The position numbers and the translations under genes are program-made. Positions 34,500 through 46,887 of a stretch of 64,000 nt of DNA are shown here, one piece after another. The stretch is from Gnetum montanum (Eukaryota > Streptophyta > Gnetopsida > Gnetales > Gnetaceae). The stretch covers positions 469,262-533,261 of the forward strand of contig MNCI01003602.1 in assembly GCA_015680685.1 (NCBI GenBank). Direction: 5' to 3'. The notes under the pieces are model-generated. The model made no database searches, had not been told where the DNA came from, and saw only the letters and a program-made list of their open reading frames with translations. Every line of letters begins with the position of its first letter. The first letter of the stretch is position 1.

Positions 34500-36516
34500 C
34501 AACAAGTTTGAGTGGTATATATTCATTCCATTGAGTATATACTAGAATTGACCTTTATCCTCCATCAAGAGGAACAACTACGTTGGCGAGACTTAGAAGG
34601 TAACATAGTGTTACCTCTTGATTGTTTAGTCCCAAGCATGCTTCTTCATGCTCTCACACGAATTGGCATGCCATACTTACATATAGATACATTGTGCAAG
34701 AACATGACTCAAGAGAATAACATCCCACAGAGGCACAATGTCAAAGGGACTCGCAACAGGAGAGACATCATAAGTCTTTGAAGGGTAAGTGGTCCAAGGA
34801 TGCCCCACATGTCTTAAGCAAAAATGAGGGTGGTGAACCTACCTTAGGCAGTCGCCCACACAACGATGTTCCTCCCCTTGACTTTGGCCAAGGGGTTGTG
34901 TATTAGGACCTTCATTCCTCTATTCATAACCTAGGTTCTAATACCCACAAGCACAAAGGGTTCAAAAAGGGACATGAACTCATGATAAAGGTGGACATTC
35001 TAATTGAAATTGCGATTGAGGCTGAGACCACAGAAGAGAAGGTAGCAGACAACATCATGGTGATGGTTCTCCTTCTTATTCACCTTCATCATTTCTTTTA
35101 CCCTCTCCTTCAATATCTAAACATGGTCATAAAGAAAAAGACCATGGGGATAAAGGTAGACAAAGAGAAAGTCATAGACAAAATAGCTAGGAAAGGGGAC
35201 AAGGGCACTCTAGAGAGTGACGACATAGAAGAAGGAATAGTAGGGAACAACGTAGGCATCATAGAAGCCATGGATGAGATGATCACAATGAACCCCTACT
35301 CACTACTCGAAATATGTTGGACATAACTAAGGTTGTTAGAATTCCAACAAGGCATTAGAAAGATAGTAGGATCAAGAGATTAGATATGAACAACATCCCA
35401 CAATTTGAAGGGGAATACAACGCTGATCCTCAGAATCATTTACATGCATTCCATGATGGATGTGCCTTATAGAACATAGAGAATGAATGGAAAAAATGTA
35501 AGTTTTTCCCACAAATATTAGTTAAAGATGTGGAAAGCTGGTACCAGTCCTTAGGACTGGAATCCATTTGTAGGTGGAGTACTATGTTAGAACTATTTAA
35601 TGACAAGTACCAAACGTACTCCCAAGTGTCTAACTTGAGAAAGCAAATCCAAGGTTGGAAACAAGGAGGACATGAACCCTTGGATGCTGCCATGGGTTGA
35701 TACTATGTACTGTTACATCGTTGTCCTACCCATGGGTATTCACAAAGGGATCAATTGCGCCATCTCGTGGATGGGCTTAGGCATGAAACGAGAAGAACCC
35801 TTGGGACTTATGCCCAAGGGAGACTATTCAAGCTTAGGCCCCATCAAATTCAAAGACTATTGGAGCAAGTTGTTAAGGAAGAAGGTGAGCTATCGAAGAG
35901 AGAAAGTGCAGAAGAGTATAACCAAGATCCTTCCCTTTGGAGGAGGGGAGTNNNNNNNNNNNNNNNNNNNNNNNNNNNNNNNNNNNNNNNNNNNNNNNNN
36001 NNNNNNNNNNNNNNNNNNNNNNNNNNNNNNNNNNNNNNNNNNNNNNNNNNNNNNNNNNNNNNNNNNNNNNNNNNNNNNNNNNNNNNNNNNNNNNNNNNNC
36101 AAGAGTCTGGGATGTATGCACTCAGCCCATGATTGAACAAATGGCAAGCACCCCAAAGGTTACCTTACCCCCAAGGTAACCCGAGATAGTTCCACCAACC
36201 CTTAACGTATTATCCAAGTGGAACTCCACCACAACCAATTGAGAAATATCAATAGTGGTAGCACCAACAATCATGGGGAATGCCACCACCAACGCAATAG
36301 TATCCTTACTGGAAACCTAACCCATATGGATATTACATGCAGTAGCCAATCTCACCGCATGACTCTATTAGTCACATCACTTCTCAAGCTCACTACCAAG
36401 CCCGCGAGTATTATGGAACTCCCTCTTCTAGGGGCAATATTCCACAAGCATATCATCCTTCTCATCTAGCTGCATCTCTTCCACCAATATCATAGTACTA
36501 GGGCACAAAATATCAT
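34500..36516 (+). pseudogene. gag relic of E7
   Basis: The leader part holds an open stretch (34512-34781, LHQEEQLRWRDLEGNIVLP). 34980-35280 in the gag frame is Arg/His/Asp/Ser-rich (DHGDKGRQRESHRQ). The gag core runs 35385-35950: FEGEYNADPQNHLHAFHDG, WYQSLGLESICRWSTMLEL, KYQTYSQVSNLRKQIQGW and HLVDGLRHETRRTLGTYAQG. The gap at 35952-36099 removes about 50 codons. The tail to 36516 is rich in Pro, Gln, Tyr and Ser. It shares the core with the gag at 1-458. Several stops interrupt it. The frame runs without a protease directly into the end of RT at about 36517, so the element cannot be autonomous. Confidence 0.7.
35952..36099. other. assembly gap (148 N)
   Basis: Run of N within the gag of E7. 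Confidence 1.
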
Positions 36517-37177
36517 ACACAGGGATAGAGGTAGACCCCAAGAAAATCAAAGTTATGCAAGGAATTACCAGTCAACCAGAAACTGTCAAAGATATTTGAT
36601 CATTCCTTTGACATACTGGCTACTATAGGAGATTTATTAAGAACTTTTCAAAGGTTTCCAAATTAGTGATGGAATTAACAAAAAAGGATGTACGTTTTGA
36701 GTGGACCAGAGAATGCGAATTAGCTTTCCAAACTCTGAAACAGAAGCTAGTAGAAACACCCATTTTACAAGCTCCTGACTCATCCAAACCATTCCATATA
36801 TGACTGATGCATCCAACTATGCTTTAGGAGCCATACTTACACAGTTAGATGACCAGAAGCATCCTTATTACATCCACTATGCAAGTAGAAGTATCACTGG
36901 TGCATAACTTAACTACACTACCACAGAGAAAGAATTAATGGCTGTAGTGTTTGCACTAGAAAAGTTTAGACACTATGTATTGGGATATAAAGTATATATG
37001 CATATAGATCATAGTGCAATAAGGTTCCTCATGAATAAGCCAATGGTAAGCCCTCATATCATACAATGGCTTGTAATCATATAAGAGTTCGATTTAACGA
37101 TGATTGATTGCAAGGGCACTGAGAATGTAGTTGCTGATCATTTATCTTGGTTGTGATGGGACAACAAAGAGGATGAG
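36517..37177 (+). pseudogene. RT C-terminus and RNase H relic of E7
   Basis: The frame opens at GIEVDPKKIKVMQGI and continues HTGYYRRFIKNFSKVSKL, FEWTRECELAFQTLKQKL, TDASNYALGAILTQ, YTTTEKELMAVVFALEKFR and IDHSAIRFLMNK to ENVVADHLSWL. These are the RT thumb/connection and RNase H with its Asp-Glu-Asp residues (TDAS, EKEL, DHSA). The fingers and palm with the DD box are absent. Four or five stops are present. Right after VVADHLS the frame reaches the target duplication TATCC of E8 and resumes at 54813. Confidence 0.85.
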
Positions 37178-37299
37178 TATCCTGAAACACCACAAAATTC
37201 GGAGCTTAGTACTTGTCCGACACCAAAAAGGACCCTGGAACTCACGAACAATGCCGGCTGCATGATCGCAACACTTAGTTTTTGCTAAGTACATGGTGC

Positions 37300-37690
37300 T
37301 AGCGTATACACTCTAGCGTATATGCCAAGATCACGCATACAGCGTATACACCCAGCATACAGCGTATACGCCCGGCACTTAAGCGTATACGCCTGGCTCT
37401 CCGGCATACACGCCCAGGTACTGCAGATGCACACGCTCGACGACAAGATCTCCAATGACAGCATGAAGATAACATTGAAGAGCAAGGATTGAAGCAAGTG
37501 GACATCCTTCGGCGTATGTGCCCAGTGTGTACGCCCAGCATCCATCAGCGTATATGCCTGGTGTGTACGCCCAACATTCACCAACGTATACGCCCAGCGC
37601 TCAGCATCTCCACCCAGTTCATGCCCAGCATTTTCAGCGTATACGCCCAGCGTATACGCCGACCTGATGCGGCGTATACGCCCAGCAATT
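37300..37690 (+). repeat. GCGTATACGC palindrome cluster in 5' LTR
   Basis: About five exact copies of the self-complementary 10-mer and many variants (GCGTATATGCC, ACGTATACGC, GCGTGTACGC) lie in U3. They recur in the 3' LTR (53755-54130), in the leader and in intron 1 of the antisense gene. Confidence 0.85.
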
Positions 37691-37773
37691 GTAACATTTT
37701 GTATATTTGTAAAGTGTATGCACCCGGTCAACGCTCCACGTGTCTCCCATCCCGAGTCTAGCGTAACAACCTG

Positions 37774-37780
37774 TATAAAA
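37774..37780 (+). promoter_or_regulatory. TATA box of E8 5' LTR
   Basis: TATAAAA in CCTGTATAAAACCCCC, conserved in the 3' LTR at 54220. Confidence 0.75.
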
Positions 37781-38366
37781 CCCCCATTTTTCCACTTCAT
37801 CCAGATGGTTGGCAAAATCCCGGAGCACACCAGAGAACATTTACGCTGCGCAAGAGAGCAGAAAACCTTCTTACACTGGGAAGCCCTGCACGCTGCGGAT
37901 CTAGTCTCTTACGCTCTGCTCGCCCTACAAATCGCCCGAGTCATTCCTACATACGCCGGGGCTTTTCGTCCGCCTTGTGTTCCCGCACAACTGCGTTAGA
38001 CCGGTGCACTGTACTTTGACTCTGTACTGTTTACATTTGCTGCAAGTTCTTTTATAGTTTTACGTCAATTTGGCCCACGCATCGCTTACGTCTGTTTACG
38101 CTCACGCTTCGTTTGCATCCGTTTACGTTTTACGCTGTTTTTGCTATTTACGCCTGCACGCCGTTTATGCATAACCCAGCGTATTAGCATTTTGCGTATG
38201 GGTGGGGAAATCCTTGTCTGATCCGCGTGCGGACCACCCAAGGTACTCTGCCTTCGTTGCATTCCAGCTTGCCCTCAGGCGAAGGCAGGGTCTTCTGTAC
38301 CCATCCCGTGATCCCACGGCCTCTGTTTTCCCTTCCAGCCGGAGACCGACGATTTCAGGCGGTACA

Positions 38367-39123
38367 GAAATTGGTGCTAGAAGGAGGGCCTCCTTAAAAC
38401 CCTTACCCACAACTCCCAGCGTATACGCTGTTAAGCGTCTACGCCGCTAACGGTACGCTGCCCCAACTTTCCTAGCATTTACGCTGTCCGGTCCGAAAAC
38501 CCAACCTGCAATTGTCCAGCGTATATGCTGCACAACGTTTACGTTCTTAAAAACCTGCTCTCCTACATCTTTGTTTTACGTTCATCTGTTTTATGCTCTA
38601 CTGTTAACGCTGCAACCTGTTTTACGCCGGAGTCAGCCTTTACGCTGAGCCCGTTTCATACTGTGCACTGTTTACGCCGTGAACTTTACGCTGCAAATTG
38701 TTTATGCTGCAACCCATTGTACGCTCGCCTTTTTTGCGCTATCTTCTATTTTACGCTCTGGCCTGTTTTACGCTGAGTTTGTCACGTTCGTCTATCTTAC
38801 GCTAAAAACCAATTTTACGCTAAGTGGTCCTTTACGCTGCAACTTATCTTACATTCTTGTGTTACGTTGATCACCTCTTTTACGCTGTATGCTGTTCCCT
38901 GTCTTACGCTCTTATTTTACGCCGTCCCACTCTAAGCTGACCCATCTTGCGCCTTATACACTTTCCAGCGTCTATGCTGCCCATATACGCTGCATACACT
39001 GCACACGTTGTATACGCTGTATACGCTGATACCATACGCTGTCCTTTGAAGCGTATACACTGCACGCCACATTACAGAGCAACTCCACCTTTCCAAACTT
39101 ACTCCTATCCATGACATAGCATC
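38367..39123 (+). other. primer-binding site and leader of E8
   Basis: The primer site candidate is 38372-38389 (TGGTGCTAGAAGGAGGGC), five bases after the LTR; I did not assign the tRNA. The remaining 730 bp to the gag start have no ORF worth naming and are packed with TTTACGCTG, TTTTACGCT and GTATACGCTG phrases, shorter relatives of the LTR palindrome. Confidence 0.65.
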
Positions 39124-42100
39124 ATGAACCCTTCAAACAACATCGCTCTCACCGCCCAAACCACCGCCATGGACACCATAGCTGTCCAACAGCCCGTCGC
39201 ACAACGCCCAGGAATGCAACCCACAGCGGGTCCCCGCCGATCCCTAAGGCTACAAGGGAGGGACCCACCCTCTAACATCATTACCCAGGACCAGTACAAC
39301 TTTATCTGTATTAAGATACAAGCTGACCTGGCTGTTGACCAAGCTGAACTGGAGGTGAAGAGGCAGATTGAGCTGTATTACAGGGGGGGACGAGAGTTCA
39401 TCCCTTCCCCATACGACGTAATTCCTGTTCTTGAACAATATTCGAAACTCATCACACAACTCCTGCTTCAAAGGAACAATTCGTTGGACCAGCCCGCACT
39501 GGAGCCCCAACCAAAGGATGAGGATGGATTTGCTGCTCAATCCGAGCAAGGAGAGTCGTACCATACCTTAAGCCCTCAAGCACAGGTCAACCCCATCTTC
39601 CATCCTGGCACAGGGGAACTCATGCCCTTGCAACACCTTAGATTCATCTAGGCTCAATAGCCACCGCCAGAAACAGCAACATTAGTCCACGTCCCTCTTC
39701 CGAGTGATCCCCAACCCAACACCTTCCCACTCGCGGTCACCCCTACTACCGCTGCGGGCCCATCCTCACAAGTGCTGCCACCTTTCGATAACCTGGGGGC
39801 AACACTCCCACCAAGGGTGATAGGGATGCCACACATGATTCCGACATCCACATCCGCCCACTTCATACCACACGTCCAAGCATATATAGTTCCCCAACCA
39901 GCCGTGACCCAACAGGGAGTCCCCGCCCATAACGTGGCAAGGCAATGGCCAGCAAGAGGAGCGCCGTCGCACCAAGTTCCCCATCCCCATACACCACCCC
40001 ACGTGGTTCCAACAATCAATGTTCCCCAAGCACAACCCCAGCTACAGCAACACCAACAACAACCCTTTCCCTACCACGTGCCATCTGTAGCGCTGCCCAC
40101 CGCAACCTTTCCACAAGCACCCGCGCAGCTGTCAGCCCTTCAGCCTAACACGCAACAATCTAGCTTGTACAGTATACCGCAACCCCAAGCCGCCACATCA
40201 CCGAGTGCCCAAGATTGGGCGGACACCAAAAAGATAATGCAAGAGCTTACTGAAGAGGTAAAATGCCTCAAAACGGCCACTGAGGGAGAGTTAAAGGTAG
40301 TGGATTTCTACAACGATGACCCTATCAGCTCTTCGGTCCCACCTCTAACCTTACCTAAAGGTGTCCCCTTGCCCACATTAACCAAGTACAACGGGGAGAC
40401 CGATCCCAACGCGCACCTTATAACATTCCGGCTAGAATGCGCGCTGCTCCAGGCTTGGCCCCACTCCATCCTCCGAGTATTTCCCATGTCTCTCGCAGGG
40501 AGAGCACTCGACTGGTATCGGGCCCTGCCTAGGAACTCTATTTTCTCTTTGGACGATCTTTTACGCCAGTTTGTGAACCGGTTCAAGTACAACTTGAAAC
40601 CCGAGGCCACGCTGGACAGCCTCATGCAGATCAAGCAAGCACCGCTTGAACCTGCGCAGAAGTTTATTCAGAGATGGAGTGCGGCTGTCAACGAGCTGCA
40701 CGAACCAATCTCTCCAACCTATTTGCTTACAATTCTGAAGGGGGCTGTCAACGATTTCTTTAAGTCCAAACTTTATTACCTTAATGCACGTGATGTGAAT
40801 CAGGCATTTTTACAGATCAGAAACATAGAGGAAGCGGCTCAAAACAGCCATGACCCGGCATACTTGGCCTTCAAAAATCAACATACTAAAAAGGATAAAG
40901 AGAAGGCCAAGACAACTATAGCAGCAATAGCGGGAACCCAGCAAACGAACACCACACATCAAGAAAGACCGCCTGCAACCACCACTAACTACTATCAGCC
41001 CGCTCCCACAACAACCCCAGAGTCATCATCACAGAACTCGACGAACCATGCGCGTAATTTCGAGAGGAAGGAACCCTCTCAGTACACGCCTTTACCGATG
41101 AAACCATCCCAACTCTTTGACCAACTCTTAAAGGCTGGGTTGATGCAACATAAGCAATTATCCCCTACGGCCATCCAAAGGCATGAACGATTCTGCCAAC
41201 TCATACAGAACCCGATCCTAGCAACGCCGGATGAGCCGCCTGTGCCCAAAGGATTTAGGATGGATTGCTTCTACGACTACCATCAACGCAACAGGCACGG
41301 AACAGATTACTGCTTCACCCTGAAACAGGATATCCAGTAGATGATTGATGATGGAAAAATCACTTTTGACGGGGCTAACCCCGTCCAACCGCAAAATCAA
41401 ACCATGGGGGTGTACAAAGATCCCCTGAATACTAAAGAGGCAGCGTACGTAATTGATGAAATTTATTGTGATGACGATTCCGACACACCCCGCATCAACA
41501 CCATCTACCCCGAAAATAAGCAGGAAATACTTGGCAAGCCGTTCGTGGTTCAGATTCCTCCCGCTGCGTCCGCACCTGCATCTCAACCATCCCACGCCCC
41601 GCAGTGGCCATACGTAGTCCGAGTGCCCCCAGCCATGCCCACCCCCAACATCACGATGCGTTAAAAATCATACATGGTGCGCATCCCTCCGGTCAATCCC
41701 ACGGATACACCAACCCTTCATGCTCGGCCTACCCCTTTCGTAGTCCGAGTGCCATCCGCCGTCGCAACGACAGAGGTCCAACCTCCACCAAGACCAACCC
41801 CGTATGTCATCAGGATACCTGGATAGATTCCTGCCCAATCATATCCCACCGTCCACCCGCAACCCTATCCAGCTCCATACGTAGTAAAGGTCCCAGGGCA
41901 ATCCCAGGCTCCGAGGCCAATTCCACCTCCGCGTAACACACAAGAACGCCTGGCAGATAGGCTTACACGTGAGCGCATGGAGAAGGAATGCCAATGGCTA
42001 GCCATGGGGCCACCCAAACCAACTCCACTTAACTCTATGCCCATGTCATCATCCAACGGTCGACCGAACATGGACAGCAATGGTGAGTCATCCGAAACAC

Positions 42101-43236
42101 AAGAACCGTATAAAACGGCAGGCCCTAACAATAACGACAAACCACCAAAACGCGAAATAAAACTATTGGGTCCAATGGACCCAGTCACTGCTAATAAAAA
42201 CATCCTTGACAGTAGAGATTTTGCAACGGTCCTGACACAAGTTACTCAAGCCCTAAAACAGAAAAACACCTCGTTAAGCTTGTATGACTTGGTACTAACG
42301 TCCCAGACTCATCCGAAAGCTCTGGTGTGCATGCTCGCATCGATCCCGGTCAGTGAGGACTTGCCCCCCAACGAACCCGCCATCCACGCAGTAATGTACC
42401 CATCTCATAGGGTAAGTCCTAAGCCCTTGAGCTTCCATGATGAGAACATCAAAGTAGATAAGAAGACAGGTGAGACAACAACAATCCCTATGTTCATAAC
42501 TATACATGTAAACCAATTCAAAATACATAGGGTACATGTAGATGATGGGGCAGCCACCAACATCGTACCGTATCCTATCATTGAACAATTGGGGCTCACC
42601 GACTTGATCAAACCCACCACAACAACATGCTTAAAGTCCTTCAGCAGGTCACACGTACTAGTCAAAGGCACGATAACCCTAGACTTCGTAGCGGGAGACC
42701 AGTTCCCCACATCCGCTGACTTCCTTGTTGTCGATGAAATGCCAGGATTCAACCTAATATTAGGAAGACCCTGGTTGGCCCAACTAAGAGCTGTGTCCTC
42801 CCCTATACATTAGGAGATTCTCCTACCCTACGAGGGTGGTGAAATCGTCATACATGGGGAAGTAGCCTCTCCCCTCATTTCATCACACACAGACGAGGAC
42901 CGAGGCTCTGAGGTTGAACTTGACAAGCCCGGTCAAAAGGACTCAAACAAAACGCAACTGGTGGGTAGCGAACCTTCGAATACGGGACAAGAGCCTGAAG
43001 CCGAAATACCTGCGTTTAACACTGTACACGCGTCACCTCATGAAAAAACCAAAATAAGAACAACAATCGACATCGAAGCACCTAAAAGTGTTGATACCGA
43101 AAACATTCTAACGGACGTCTCCTGGACTGAATTGCCATTCAACGTGATCAGTGAAGGAGATGGAGAATACAAAATCATACCGGTCGATACACTCCCTGAT
43201 AAAAAAATGAAGAAAATCAAGAAACAACTAAAATGA
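39124..43236 (+). pseudogene. gag-protease of E8, one frame with six internal stops
   Basis: A single frame runs from ATG 39124 to TGA 43234. It is interrupted at 39649, 39658, 41338, 41824 and 42811 (all TAG) and 41662 (TAA). Each could come from CAG or CAA by one C-to-T change. Gag core at about 40360-40760: LTKYNGETDPNAHLI, LDWYRALPRNSIFSLDDLL, RFKYNLKPEATLDSL. A knuckle-like C-x4-H-x4-H-x4-C lies at 41267-41320. A Pro-rich linker carries six PYVVRVPP-like repeats (41545-41900). The aspartic protease is near 42535 (VHVDDGAATNIVPYPI) with the downstream LILGRPWL at 42755. The last 80 codons to 43236 are an acidic then Lys-rich tail. Gag packages RNA; the protease processes the polyprotein. 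The frame otherwise lacks frameshifts, so inactivation looks recent. Confidence 0.88.
41540..41905 (+). repeat. peptide repeat PYVVRVPP-like, six copies in gag-protease linker
   Basis: The translated frame has PFVVQIPPA, PYVVRVPPA, SYMVRIPPV, PFVVRVPSA, PYVIRIPG and PYVVKVPGQ spaced by 11-20 Pro/Thr/Ser/Gln-rich residues. The DNA copies are diverged while the peptide core is kept, which suggests past selection on the motif. Confidence 0.8.
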
Positions 43237-43752
43237 AATGCTACAACATCCAGAACGACGTTAAACTACGAACAGTCCGAAACGACGTTAAACTATAACT
43301 CGTCCGAAATGACGCTAAACTACGATAAAACCCAAAAACACAAAGAAATAATAATAAACAGCAAAAACCAAAAAAAATTTTTACAACACTCCTTGTCCGA
43401 AATGACGTTAAACTATCATGTCCGCAATGACGTTAAACTAGCCACGGTCAGAGATGACCGGTCAACCGAGGCACTTACTCATTTACAATCGGGCTCGAAA
43501 CGGGCTTAAACTAGCGCGTATCTTGTTTCCTTTTTACGTACCGTTCATCATCACTTTAGTGCATTACATGTAAAACAGAAATACAAAGCCAAAAAATAGT
43601 TAATATCGTGTCATGTATACTTCCAGATTGAAAACAAAACAAAAAAAAATATTTTATTCATGCCACATTTTACAATCATTCCTGTTGTGTTCAACATTTT
43701 TCAATTACAATTCCTGTGTCAAATAGCAAAAACCACAAAAACTACAAAAACA
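43237..43752 (+). other. spacer between protease frame and the 3' end of the antisense gene
   Basis: At 43237-43450 the phrase TCCGAAATGACGTTAAACTA recurs four or five times (AACGACGTTAAACTA, AATGACGCTAAACTA, AATGACGTTAAACTA). From 43500 to 43752 the sequence is AT-rich and probably holds the 3' UTR of the antisense gene. No sense gene is seen. Confidence 0.5.
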
Positions 43753-43953
43753 CTAAGCGTCCGTGACAGGAGGATCATCTCCTCTAGAACCACCAGTGTC
43801 AGGGGCCCTTGCTCCACTGGGGCCAGCCTCGTGAGTATCATCGCCACCCTCATGCTGAGAACACCAAAAATAAACAACCAACACACAATAAGCAGATGCT
43901 AATGATTTTAAACATTATCCAATAAATTAACTTCATAAAGACAAAAAGTTTAC

Positions 43954-44738
43954 CATAGGGGATCCCCCTAAGCCAAACTCCATCCAACGAAGGATTTCTT
44001 CCTCTGGAACGCTGGCCCAATCTGTTCTGTCCAGGCCTAAGTCAACGTTTGCCAAAGCCTTGCCTTTGTCGACCGCTGACCAGGTAGGGTGTTTCAGAGG
44101 AAATTCACCTACCGACACCTCCCTAGAAGTAGTTGTGATGACCCTCTTAGGTGATTCCATCTCCACAGTTGTGTTTTGGGTAAAGGTATCGAAGGCGGAA
44201 CGCAAACCCAAATCCTCCACAAACATCTCCAGTTGCCGCTTTTCAATAGATACCTCTTTTAGCGACTTCTTGTACTGATGTTTATGGTTCTTCTCATCCT
44301 GACCCCACTTGCAAACCTTGGAAGCGAAAGCCTTCCAATCTTGACACTTAAGGTTCAGGAGATCAATTTGAGCTTTACATTCTGCTATTCTCCGAGTCAG
44401 TGACGCATGATGGTTCAGAAGGTTCCAATACCTAGTGTACGTAATCTCCGAGGTTCGCCAAGAACGATCTTCACTTAGTCTAGCAGCAGCAAACTCGTAT
44501 CGAGCCTTTAAATCGTCATGCTCCTCTGTTACAGTAGAGACTTCCTTTTCCTTTGCCTGTACTTGTAGCCACAACTGTTCAACAGAACGCCTACAAGTCC
44601 ACAACGACTTGGCATTGTGTGCAAGGCTTTCTGCAACCCCTTCATAAACAGGCCTTGGCACCTGTTCTACTTTTGGGGAGAGTGTAGTTAGGCTTTCCAT
44701 ACTGATGCCCTCAGAGGGATCCCATCTTAGTTTAGCAC
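43954..44738 (-). pseudogene. exon 8 of antisense gene: open 261-codon coiled-coil exon
   Basis: Acceptor GGGTAG/GTGCTAAAC and donor CCTATG/GTAAAC; no stop inside. Residues such as LWLQVQAKEKEVSTVTEEHDD and LTRRIAECKAQIDLLNLKC show heptad-like spacing over about 130 residues, followed by FVEDLGLRSAFDTF and a SREVSVGEFPLKHPTWSAVD stretch. I do not recognise a family for the C-terminal part. Its complete openness in a decaying element is notable. Confidence 0.6.
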
Positions 44739-46887
44739 CTACCCACGCAGAGAACACGAACATTAAAATAGTACACGTAAGACACGAAGCCCCTAATCTT
44801 TGAATGATTCATACCTATATCAGGATGGACTTCCTGGAGGTGTTCAATGACTTCTTCCGTGATCCCATCCACAAAATCCAACTTATTTGGCATCTCTGAC
44901 GAAATAAGCGGCTAACAGGTACAGGAAGAACTAACCTTAGCGGTCCCCTCAGGGGGAACCGTTTTCATGGGAACGTCCAACCGTACCATCCTAGTACCGT
45001 TGCCTTCATCTAAGCCAAAAACACGAAAATAAATAAAGAAAATAAAAAAAAAGTAGGAGCCACAATTAATATAATAAAAACTAACTAAAAGTGAAGACAT
45101 ACCCTGATCCTTGTCACCTTCTGGGGGATCGCCCAAATCCAAGTCACCCTTGAGGAAGCTACTGAACATTTGGTTGATAGCGTCCGGGTCATCTAAAGGT
45201 TCAGGGTCAGTAGTCCTCTCAGTTAATAGCTCCGTTCCCCCGCTTTGGCTTTTCTCCAGGCTTTCCTCCTCATTGTTTTTCTCGGTCCGCATATCCTCCT
45301 CCTCTCTGATGGTTTCTAAGGCCTGCTTCCTCACTTCATCAAATTGAAAACAATAACGACATGTAAGAAATTGAAGTAAGGGTTATAAATGAATGAAAAT
45401 GATGCAATAACAAGTGGATGAGCTTCGCTTACCAGGTATCTTGAAGCATATCCACTTCATGCATGGCTGGTTTATCTCAGCGACTTCCTCCGTGGTGTGT
45501 TCAGGTCTTTTCAATTTCGACTTGGCTTTCCCAATGGTCTCTTTAATAACCCGCTCTACCCGTCTGGCGGTTAAAGGTACATCCGCTGGCTCCAACCCCA
45601 GACTGTCCCGTGTATGGATGGAACTGCCAGATGATCCTCCTGTGGTAATAGACACAGACTCATCGATACCTTCTGGGGCATCCTACAACTTGGCGGTTGC
45701 GTACAAGTGTTTGATCCACGGGCGCGATAGTTGACCCCGATCCCGCAGGACAAACTTGTTGTCCGCACGCACCACAAGAAACTCAGCAAAACGGCCAAGA
45801 TAGCCGACGAAGAAGGCAAAAGTGAAGTGCGATTGTGCTTTGATGTTTGAGCGCAACCGCACTATCTCTTTATGCAGGCCCGCCAACAAAAATTGAGCCT
45901 AGTTGTACCGCAAGCCAGTTTCCAAAATAGTCCGCATGATGCGTACCACCTCCACCCCAAAACTCTGCACCTAAGAAAGGGTTTTGGGAAACACCCGTGC
46001 TTGAAACAGGGGATACAGTTCGTTCACCTCAACAACATTTTCCTTCCCCTACATTGGGAACCCCTTGGTGCTTTTCGTCACACCAAGCCAAGACTCCAGT
46101 TCACGGATCGTTTGGAGTTCTTTGTGAGACTTGTCCAACACTACGGGTAGGCCATCTGCCGGCATGCCAAACAAGTTAGAAAAGAATACAGGCGACAGAT
46201 GAAACACCACCTTGACAGCCTTAATTCGGGTGTTGTACTGAGAGACAGACTCATTGAAAGAGTCCACTATCCCTATGATTTCCCCAATTGAGACATTAAG
46301 GCTTGGCGTCATAAAAAGTTCTAGGAGGCCTGCATCATCCAAGCAATGGGTGAGGGAAGGCGGAGCATGCTTACGCAGCCACTTCTGTGCTTTTGCTACC
46401 TCCCCGAACTTCATTGACAAAGTTGTCTCAATTCGGCCTGTTGTCACGGGATCCCCACCGGAAGGTACATCAACTGTTAAAGCAAGTTAAAACGACCACA
46501 TCAACCTCCTGACCCCAAAATAGTTGAACAAATCCACTAATGCATTTAATACATGTTATTACTCATCGTTAGTGGCAGATCTGGAAGTGCTGCCAAAGCT
46601 GTGAGGAAAGACTGACCCCTGATCTGTCCAGTCTTCATGGAGCCACCCACAAGCCTTACACATTGCAAAGGCCCTGGAAAACTGGTTATGGAAACGGACC
46701 ATTGAACCCTTTTTCTGAGGCAGTACGGCCCGTCATAAAGGCCTCCAAAGCGACGCGAGCGAGGGCTATCCCTTTATCCTCAATCAGAGTCCCATCTGGG
46801 TTGGCTTTGGCCTGCAAATAAACGCATGTTAAAAAAAAACTAACATCAAATGACGATCGATGAAGCAACAAAGTCAAATGGTCTTAC

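Larger units (their letters stand above)
37183..38366 (+). repeat. 5' LTR of E8
   Basis: Starts TGAAACACCACAAAATTC and ends TTTCAGGCGGTACA; 1,184 bp. It contains several copies of GCGTATACGC and variants between 37305 and 37690 and a TATA box at 37774. Confidence 0.93.

Noticed and set aside
34982-35326. 114-codon forward ORF in E7
   Set aside because: Out of frame with the gag core; the gag frame itself gives an Arg/Ser/His-rich linker, so this is a shadow.
35672-36140. Long ORFs across the N gap (also 51979-53065)
   Set aside because: Their length is an artefact of unknown bases.
37285-37830. 181-codon minus-strand ORF in the 5' LTR of E8 (also 53752-54276 in the 3' LTR)
   Set aside because: The peptide repeats AYTL, GVYAE and RIRR only because GCGTATACGC is repeated; it lies within an LTR and has no independent support.
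39654-40035. Minus-strand Gly/Trp-rich ORFs opposite gag
   Set aside because: Shadow of the Pro/Gln-rich sense gag frame.
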